NCBI GenBank assembly: GCA_019894735.1 | Contig: JAGXOB010000093.1 | Span: 1-6,554, forward strand | Source: Promethearchaeota archaeon | GTDB taxonomy: Archaea > Asgardarchaeota > Lokiarchaeia > Sigynarchaeales > SOKP01 | Direction: 5' to 3' | Length of the DNA stretch: 6,554 nt | Shown: positions 1 through 5,301 of the stretch, piece by piece | Numbering within the stretch: the stretch's first letter is position 1 | Layout: each line of letters opens with the position of its first letter | Notes under the pieces: generated by a model | Database searches by the model: none | What the model was told of the DNA's origin: nothing | The model's input: the letters and a program-made list of their open reading frames with translations, nothing else | Made by a program: the position numbers and the translations under genes

Positions 1-519
1 AAATCAGTGGATGCTCTCCTTAATGCTCTTACTGATGCACCTACAAAATCTAAAATTCTAATCATATCTGCACTTGGGGGAATTGGGACTGAGGCGAAGG
101 ATAGTATTCCATCTTTAAGTAAAATGTTAGTTGATAGTAACACCCCAATCAGAGTGGAGTTAGTCAGAACTTTAGGAAATATTGGAATTTACTCAGATGA
201 AGCCCGGTTAGCATTACATACTGCATTAAAGGACCCTAAAAGCATTGTTCGAAGAGAAGCAGCGCTTTCATTAGGGAAATTTGGACAAACTGCATCAGAT
301 GCTGTGCCTTCCCTGTTAGACGCTTTAAATGATAAAAAACCGGATGTAAGGTGGAGATCGTCAGAGGCCTTAGGTAGAATTAAACTAAATACTCCTGAAG
401 TTTTGACAAGATTAAAGAGCTTAATTCACGACGAATGTGATTATGTTTGCGAATCTGCCGATTTCGCAATAGATAATATCACAGATACAGAAACAGATAT
501 GAAATTTATTTCTAAATAA
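1..519 (+). CDS. HEAT-repeat protein, C-terminal part (5' end outside the window)
   Basis: The reading frame is open from the first base (Lys-Ser before the GTG at 7) and ends with TAA at 517-519, so this is the C-terminal part of a longer gene and the GTG at 7 is probably an internal Val. The visible protein is a solenoid of four consecutive units of exactly 33 residues (bases 4-102, 103-201, 202-300, 301-399) and a shorter fifth (400-480). Each unit has the HEAT / PBS-lyase-like pattern: a first helix such as AVPSLLDAL, Asp in the turn, then a second helix of the VRxxAAxxLGxxG type. A polar tail of about a dozen residues follows. No catalytic motif, signal peptide or membrane segment is visible. 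Proteins of this class are usually binding scaffolds; some relatives are phycobilin lyase-like or act on other proteins. The partner is unknown, and enzymatic domains could lie upstream of the window. Sure of the fold, not of the role. Confidence 0.85.
   Translation, partial: KSVDALLNALTDAPTKSKILIISALGGIGTEAKDSIPSLSKMLVDSNTPIRVELVRTLGNIGIYSDEARLALHTALKDPKSIVRREAALSLGKFGQTASDAVPSLLDALNDKKPDVRWRSSEALGRIKLNTPEVLTRLKSLIHDECDYVCESADFAIDNITDTETDMKFISK
4..480 (+). repeat. Tandem 33-residue HEAT units (four full, one partial)
   Basis: This is a protein-level repeat inside the HEAT gene with a period of 99 bases: units begin at 4, 103, 202, 301 and 400. The units share the positions Pro/Ala-x-L near the start of helix A, Asp at unit position 11 or close to it, Val/Ile-Arg at the start of helix B in most units, and Leu-Gly before the inter-repeat loop. 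The DNA itself has diverged, so this is an old duplication and not a recent, slippage-prone one. Confidence 0.8.
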
Positions 520-525
520 AATTAA

Positions 526-541
526 ATTTTATTTGACTTTC
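526..541 (+). terminator. Weak T-rich tract after the HEAT gene
   Basis: Shortly after the HEAT gene stop codon the + strand has short T runs (TTTT, TTT, TTT) with no stem-loop that I can find. This is compatible with factor-independent archaeal termination at U-rich RNA, but the runs are short. The 85-base spacer to the next gene leaves readthrough into the acyl-CoA ligase gene possible. Confidence 0.25.
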
Positions 542-588
542 TTAAATTATTAATTAAAATTAGTTATGCAAAAATAAGGTAAAATATT

Positions 589-595
589 GAAAGGT
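589..595 (+). promoter_or_regulatory. Weak Shine-Dalgarno site of the acyl-CoA ligase gene
   Basis: GAAAGGT lies nine bases before the ATG at 605 and partly matches the purine-rich anti-SD complement (GGAGGT). It is the only such site in front of any complete gene in the window and supports the ATG at 605 as the start. The match is imperfect. Confidence 0.4.
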
Positions 596-604
596 TAACT
601 GATA

Positions 605-2290
605 ATGATTGAAAATCCATATGCTGAAAAACCTTGGGTAAAAAACTATGATGAAGGAGTTCCTGAACATATTGATTACCCAAACATGAATATTTATGAA
701 TTTCTCGATAACGCTGCAAATGATTTTGGAAGCCACACAGCTATTTGGTTTATTAAGAACAAAATCTCCTACAAGAATTTCAAAGAGATCTCAGAGAGAT
801 TAGCAACTGCTCTTGTGAATTTAGGAGTTAAAAGAGGAGATGTAGTAGCAATAATGATACCAAACTTTCCCCAGTTTATTTTAAGTTATTATGGGATATT
901 GAAAGCTGGAGGAATTGTGACAGCTTGTAGCGTTCTTCACACTGAACACGAGTTAGCGTATCAATTAAATGATTCAGGCGCAGAAATCCTGATAGCGTGG
1001 GATAACCAAGTAGAAAAGATTAATAAAATACGAGAAAGAACCAGATTAAGACATGTGATTATAACTAATGTTTTCGATTATTCTCCTATGGCTCCAAGAA
1101 ATCCAGCTGAAATATCAGGAACACTCCAATTTCTTAATTTAATTGCTAATACTAAGCCTAATCCACCTAAATTCGAAACAAATGCTAAGGAAGATATTGC
1201 TTGTTTACAATACACTGGAGGTACGACAGGGCTCCCTAAAGGCGCTATGCTGACCCACCATAATATCGTATCTAATTGTATAGCAACTCATGAATGGATG
1301 GGTTCAGAACTTAAAAGAGGTAGAGATACTGGACTTACTAACTTGCCGCTTTTCCATATATACGGTCAAACGGTATGCATGAATACTATTATTCTTAATG
1401 CATCAACCATTGCTTTAAATCCAGACCCTCGCGACCAAAAATCTTTATTCGAATTAATTAAAGCAACTCGCCCAGCTATGTTTCCAGGAGTGCCAACAAT
1501 GTACATGCGTTTATTAGAACGGGACGATTTAGAAGATTATGCTAAAGATTTAAAAACTATTAGAATTTGTAATACTGGAGCAGCACCAATGCCACCAGAG
1601 GTTCTTAAGGCATTTGAAGCGAGAACCGGCGGTAAAATTATCGAGGGTTACGGACTGACAGAGACGTCACCGGTTGCCACTACTAACCCTGTTCAAGGAG
1701 AAAGGAAGATAGGTTCTGTAGGAATGCCAATTCCTGATACGGAGCTAAAAATTGTAGATATTGACGACTATACCAAAATTATGCCTCTTGGCGAGTCGGG
1801 TGAAATTATGATCAAAGGACCTCAAGTTATGAAAGGTTATTGGAATAAACCTGAAGCTACTGCTAATCAACTAAAGGGTGACTGGCTTTTAACAGGAGAT
1901 ATCGCGAAAATGGACGAAGATGGTTATTTCTACATCGTTGATAGGAAAAAGGACATGATTAATGTTAGTGGATTTAAGGTATACCCTAGAGAAGTTGAGG
2001 ATGTATTATTCGAATACGAAGCTATTGAAAATGCTGCCGTAATTGGACTTCCCGATCCTAAAATACCAGGTAGCGAAAAAGTTAAAGCCTATATCGTTCT
2101 TAAAGATGGATACAATGAAAGCGAAGAATTGGAAGCTGAAATAAAAGAGTTCTGTAGAAAAACTGTGGCTCCTTACAAAGTTCCAAAATTCATAGAATTT
2201 AGGAAAGAGCTTCCCGAAACATTAGTAGGTAAAGTTTTAAGAAAAGATCTAAAAGATATCGAAGCTCGAAAGCGGGGAGAAGAAGTCTAA
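605..2290 (+). CDS. Long-chain fatty acid--CoA ligase (FadD/LcfA type, AMP-forming)
   Basis: This 561-residue protein has the usual length of the family and all core motifs of the adenylate-forming (ANL) superfamily. The P-loop YTGGTTGLPKGAMLTH is at 203-218, the A4 motif LPLFHIYG at 247-254, A5 EGYGLTETSP at 347-356, the ribose-binding Asp in TGD at 430-432, the hinge region VDRKKDMI at 445-452, and the A10 catalytic Lys543 in GKVLRK. The N-terminus (KPWVKNYDEGVPEHIDYP) and the stretch PQVMKGYWNKPEAT are typical of long-chain acyl-CoA synthetases such as B. subtilis LcfA. It should activate a fatty acid in two steps (acyl-AMP, then acyl-CoA) in the cytoplasm, feeding beta-oxidation or lipid remodelling. 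No other fatty-acid gene is adjacent, so the chain length and pathway are inferred. The stretch that reads NPLYTEHE in LcfA is SVLHTEHE here (109-116). Alternatives are a medium-chain or aryl acid ligase of the same family. Confidence 0.93.
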   Translation: MIENPYAEKPWVKNYDEGVPEHIDYPNMNIYEFLDNAANDFGSHTAIWFIKNKISYKNFKEISERLATALVNLGVKRGDVVAIMIPNFPQFILSYYGILKAGGIVTACSVLHTEHELAYQLNDSGAEILIAWDNQVEKINKIRERTRLRHVIITNVFDYSPMAPRNPAEISGTLQFLNLIANTKPNPPKFETNAKEDIACLQYTGGTTGLPKGAMLTHHNIVSNCIATHEWMGSELKRGRDTGLTNLPLFHIYGQTVCMNTIILNASTIALNPDPRDQKSLFELIKATRPAMFPGVPTMYMRLLERDDLEDYAKDLKTIRICNTGAAPMPPEVLKAFEARTGGKIIEGYGLTETSPVATTNPVQGERKIGSVGMPIPDTELKIVDIDDYTKIMPLGESGEIMIKGPQVMKGYWNKPEATANQLKGDWLLTGDIAKMDEDGYFYIVDRKKDMINVSGFKVYPREVEDVLFEYEAIENAAVIGLPDPKIPGSEKVKAYIVLKDGYNESEELEAEIKEFCRKTVAPYKVPKFIEFRKELPETLVGKVLRKDLKDIEARKRGEEV

Positions 2291-2302
2291 TTTAAGTAGT
2301 TC

Positions 2303-2327
2303 TATTTTTTCCCTTCTTTTTATTTTT
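2303..2327 (+). terminator. Oligo-T terminator-like tract after the ligase gene
   Basis: The + strand has three close T runs (T6 at 2305-2310, T5 at 2317-2321, T5 at 2323-2327) starting 15 bases after the ligase stop. No GC-rich inverted repeat precedes them. This matches the U-rich, hairpin-free terminators known from archaea and would separate the ligase transcript from the HD gene downstream. Confidence 0.5.
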
Positions 2328-2334
2328 AATAATC

Positions 2335-2343
2335 ATATTTATT
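2335..2343 (+). promoter_or_regulatory. TATA-like box of the HD hydrolase gene
   Basis: ATATTTATT is centred about 27-28 bases before the ATG at 2367. No Shine-Dalgarno sequence lies in the intervening pyrimidine-rich stretch. In archaea a TATA box sits about 26 bases before the transcription start, so transcription would begin at or next to the start codon and give a leaderless mRNA. In AT-rich DNA such boxes arise by chance, so this is tentative. Confidence 0.35.
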
Positions 2344-2366
2344 CAAATTTCACCTTTTTCTCTACG

Positions 2367-2957
2367 ATGAACGAAGACATAATGATTTCCGCAGTACAAG
2401 AGTTTGCTAAAAAAAACTCAGAGAAAAATGACATCCATGGTTTTGATCATGTTGAAAGAGTATTTAGATTGAGTAATTCAATTGGAAAAAAACTAAATGC
2501 GGATTTGAAGATTCTCAAAATAGCTGCTTTACTTCATGATATTGGAAGAATTCAGGAAAAAAAGGATATGCAAAAAAGAAATCACGCAGAAATCTCTGCT
2601 GATCTAGCTAAACCTTTTTTGGCATCTAATCCCTTTACCTTAACTCAAAACGAAATAGATAAAATAACCCATTGTATTCAAGCCCATTCATTTTCGAATA
2701 ATCTAATTCCCGAAACTTTAGAAGCCAAAATCCTATCTGATGCTGATAAATTGGATGCTCTAGGAGCCATCGGATTATATCGGACGATTGGGTTTACAAT
2801 ATTAAGAAACGGGGGATTAAATGATGTTATTGAACATCTTGAGAATAAGATATTGAAACTTAAAAATCGGCTATTTTTGGATATTTCCAAAGAGATTGCA
2901 AAATCTCGAGAAAAAATAATAATTAATTTTTATGAAAAAATAAAAGAGCAAAAATAG
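2367..2957 (+). CDS. HD-superfamily metal-dependent hydrolase (YedJ/YpgQ-like)
   Basis: This 196-residue soluble protein carries the HD signature: His28 in GFDHVERV, the His57-Asp58 doublet in ALLHDIGR, and Asp127 in DADKLDALGAIG. His73 (NHAE) and His107 (IQAHS) are further candidate ligands or active-site residues. The segment DADKLDALGAIGLYRT followed by NGG and a helix with KILKLKNRL resembles the E. coli YedJ and B. subtilis YpgQ group of predicted HD hydrolases (COG1418-like), and the length fits that group. Members bind divalent metal and cleave phosphate esters; YpgQ has been reported as a pyrophosphohydrolase of deoxynucleotides, but the substrate here cannot be told from the sequence. 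The last ~45 residues are Lys/Glu-rich and helical. There is no signal peptide. The ATG at 2367 is chosen over the ATG at 2382 (Met6) because of the upstream TATA-like box; both are possible. The gene is convergent with the GH3 gene. Confidence 0.85.
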   Translation: MNEDIMISAVQEFAKKNSEKNDIHGFDHVERVFRLSNSIGKKLNADLKILKIAALLHDIGRIQEKKDMQKRNHAEISADLAKPFLASNPFTLTQNEIDKITHCIQAHSFSNNLIPETLEAKILSDADKLDALGAIGLYRTIGFTILRNGGLNDVIEHLENKILKLKNRLFLDISKEIAKSREKIIINFYEKIKEQK

Positions 2958-3039
2958 AAAGATAAAATTAAGACAACTTGAGAATCATATTCAATAAAAT
3001 ATTAAACTTTTACTATTATAACATAAGCTATAAAAATAT
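2958..3039. other. Convergent intergenic spacer between HD and GH3 genes
   Basis: These 82 AT-rich bases separate two gene ends. On the minus strand, TTTTT (3032-3036) follows the GH3 stop codon within a few bases and could act as a short U-tract terminator. On the + strand there is no long T run after the HD gene, only TTTT at 3008-3011. I see no convincing stem-loop and no small gene. Confidence 0.4.
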
Positions 3040-5190
3040 TTAATTCCTAATTTTGAAGCTATCTTTAAGGACTTCAGAAGCATTTCCAATAAATCCGGGT
3101 TGGGATCCACCAACAGATATCATTATTTCTCCAGGTTGGATGATTCTCTCACCATCCATATTCACAATAGAATAATCATTTTGATTAATTTCAAAAGAAA
3201 CTGTTTTTTTCTCATTTCTGTTCAAGTATATTCTTCTAAAACCTTTTAACTCTCTGATAGGAACTCGAAATGACTGCGAAGATTGACTGATATATAACTG
3301 AACAACTTCTTCACCTTCCATTCTACCTATGTTTTCGACATCAACACTAACTCTAACATTTTCACCACATTTAACTTCTCGGGATGATATTTTCAAAGAA
3401 CTATACTTAAATACAGTATAACTTAACCCATATCCGAATGGGTATAATGGCTCTCCTTCAAAATATCTATATGTTCTTCCCACCATACTATAATCTCTCA
3501 CATCAGGGAGTTGATCGACGGATTTATAGAATGTAACAGGCAATCGTCCTGCAGGATTATAAGTCCCAAAAATAACTTCAGCAATCGCTTTACCACCTTC
3601 TTCACCAGGATACCATGAAAATAAAATGGAAGGAATATTTTCTTTAGCAAAATTGAACGAGATGGCACTTCCGCCCGTTAATACCAAAACTATTGGTTTT
3701 CTTATTCCATAAATAGCTTTTAATAGGCCTTCCTGACTTCCAGGTAATCCTATTTCTAGTCTATCTCCCCCTAAATCAGATTCAATTGCTTGTCCTTCTT
3801 CACCTTCAAGACGGGGAGAAATCCCTAAAACTAGAATTGTAATATCTGCATCTTTCGCTATGCTTATAGCTTCATCAAATCCTTCAGTCGATTTTTCTTT
3901 AAGAGGACAACCTTCACTAAATAAAATTTCTGTTTGATCAGAAACCGATTCTTTTATTCCATTTAATATTGTACTATATCTTGATGGTGTGCCGCTGTAA
4001 TTTCCCAATAATACATCTTTATTATCAGCAGTTGGGCCTATAACAGCAATTTTCTTAATGTTTTTTTTTAAAGGCAATAAATTACCCTCATTCTTCAATA
4101 AAACTATTGTTTTTTTAGCGGCTTCTAATGCTAATTGTCTGTGCTCCTCACAATCATTCACTTCATATGGGATGTTTGTATAAGGTACTAACTCTGGTGG
4201 ATCAAACATTCCCAGTAAGAATCTAGCTCTAAAGAGTCGATGCAAAGCCTTATCTATCGTTTCTTCTTTTAGTAATTTATTCTCAACGGCACTCTTTATC
4301 CAATCCCAACGAATTCTTTTATTTTTTTTAGTATAAATTCCAACGCTACAGAACAAGTCACAACCCGCATTTATAGCTAGTGCTGATGCTTCAGCTCCAG
4401 TTTCCACTATTCGATGATCTTGATAGATATCTTTAATAGCGCCACAATCGGAAACAACATGGCCCTTAAATTCCCATCCCTTTCTCAAAATTTCATTTAA
4501 TAAAAACTCACTAGCACAACATGGTTCACCATTAACTCTGTTGTATGCTCCCATTATTGCCTCAGCTTTTCCTTCCCGAATACAGGCTTCAAAAGCAGGT
4601 AAATAGGTTTCCCATAGGTCTTTTTTACTAACTCTAGCATCAAATTTATGGCGCTCTGATTCCAAACCACTATAGGCTACATAATGCTTTGGTGTAGCAA
4701 CAAGTTTTAAATATTTTGGATGATCTCCCTGAAGAACTTTTACAAATACGACGCCCAATTTTGAGGTTAAATAAGGGTCTTCTCCATATGTCTCTTGCCC
4801 TCTACCCCATCGAGGGTCTCGGAAAATGTTAACATTTGGGGACCAAAAGGTTAAGCCTTGGTAGATTTTCCTCTGATTAGTTCTCACAGCTTCATGATGC
4901 TTAGCTCTTCCTTCATCCGAGATAGCTGTTGCTACCCTCCTCATCAAGTCTAAATCAAATGAAGCAGCCAGCCCGATAGCTTGGGGAAACACTGTAGCTA
5001 TACCAGAAAATCCAACTCCATGAAGGCATTCACTCCACCAATTATACTTTGGAATCTCTAACCGTTCAATTGAAATTGCGTCATTTAAGAGTTGAGGTAT
5101 TTTTTCTTCCAAGGTCATCCTTGAGATTAAATCCTCGATTCTTTCTTCGAGAGGTTTTGAAGGATTAAAATAAGTAGGTTTTCCAGACAT
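3040..5190 (-). CDS. Glycoside hydrolase family 3, beta-xylosidase/beta-glucosidase-like
   Basis: This 716-residue protein has the full three-part architecture of GH3. The N-terminal (beta/alpha)8 domain (about 8-330) contains YNWWSECLHGV (49-59), TVFPQAIGLAASFD (66-79), SPNVNIFRDPRWGRGQETYG (117-136), KHY (168-170) and the nucleophile Asp248 in VVSDCGA. The alpha/beta sandwich domain (about 355-590) holds LEGEEG at 461-466, whose glutamates are the acid/base candidates, and ends with YPFGYGLSYT (583-592). A C-terminal fibronectin III-like domain (about 605-672) follows. The enzyme should release a terminal beta-linked sugar with retention. The WWSE-LHG motif and SDC (not SDW) around the nucleophile are the pattern of beta-xylosidase/arabinosidase-like members, but the substrate remains open. 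No signal peptide is present, so it likely acts in the cytoplasm on imported oligosaccharides or glycosides; no transporter gene is in view. The ATG at 5190 has no Shine-Dalgarno site but a TATA-like box at the leaderless distance. It lies 111 bases downstream of the uvrA-like gene on the same strand. Confidence 0.93.
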   Translation of the reverse strand: MSGKPTYFNPSKPLEERIEDLISRMTLEEKIPQLLNDAISIERLEIPKYNWWSECLHGVGFSGIATVFPQAIGLAASFDLDLMRRVATAISDEGRAKHHEAVRTNQRKIYQGLTFWSPNVNIFRDPRWGRGQETYGEDPYLTSKLGVVFVKVLQGDHPKYLKLVATPKHYVAYSGLESERHKFDARVSKKDLWETYLPAFEACIREGKAEAIMGAYNRVNGEPCCASEFLLNEILRKGWEFKGHVVSDCGAIKDIYQDHRIVETGAEASALAINAGCDLFCSVGIYTKKNKRIRWDWIKSAVENKLLKEETIDKALHRLFRARFLLGMFDPPELVPYTNIPYEVNDCEEHRQLALEAAKKTIVLLKNEGNLLPLKKNIKKIAVIGPTADNKDVLLGNYSGTPSRYSTILNGIKESVSDQTEILFSEGCPLKEKSTEGFDEAISIAKDADITILVLGISPRLEGEEGQAIESDLGGDRLEIGLPGSQEGLLKAIYGIRKPIVLVLTGGSAISFNFAKENIPSILFSWYPGEEGGKAIAEVIFGTYNPAGRLPVTFYKSVDQLPDVRDYSMVGRTYRYFEGEPLYPFGYGLSYTVFKYSSLKISSREVKCGENVRVSVDVENIGRMEGEEVVQLYISQSSQSFRVPIRELKGFRRIYLNRNEKKTVSFEINQNDYSIVNMDGERIIQPGEIMISVGGSQPGFIGNASEVLKDSFKIRN

Positions 5191-5209
5191 ATTGAATCAA
5201 GAAGTTTTT

Positions 5210-5218
5210 TTTAAAATA
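5210..5218 (-). promoter_or_regulatory. TATA-like box of the GH3 gene
   Basis: On the minus strand TATTTTAAA lies 20-28 bases before the ATG at 5190, followed by an A run and no purine-rich SD site. The spacing would put the archaeal transcription start at the start codon (leaderless mRNA), as for the HD hydrolase gene. It is a weak consensus in AT-rich sequence. Confidence 0.35.
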
Positions 5219-5273
5219 CTAAGATTGTAGAATGAAATCAATATTATTTATTTTTAGGACTAAATGAAATTAT

Positions 5274-5287
5274 AAAAAGATTAAAAA
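5274..5287 (-). terminator. Oligo-T tract after the uvrA-like gene
   Basis: Read on the minus strand, two T5 runs (5283-5287 and 5274-5278) occur within 30 bases after the stop codon at 5302-5304, without a stem-loop. This is a candidate archaeal U-tract terminator that would uncouple the uvrA-like gene from the GH3 gene downstream. Confidence 0.4.
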
Positions 5288-5301
5288 TTAAATAAATAGT
5301 T

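Noticed and set aside
541..565. Possible inverted repeat around TTAATTAA before the ligase gene
   Set aside because: It is short and entirely A/T; such palindromes are expected by chance in spacers of this composition, and no second copy supports an operator.
2678..2890. Open frame of 70 codons on the minus strand
   Set aside because: It lies wholly inside the HD hydrolase gene, opposite its DADKLDALGAIG motif, has no recognisable protein features and no promoter or RBS of its own.
2997..3042. Possible stem-loop in the convergent spacer
   Set aside because: Only short A/T pairings such as TATA with TATA can be drawn; there is no GC-containing stem, so no hairpin terminator or small RNA is called.
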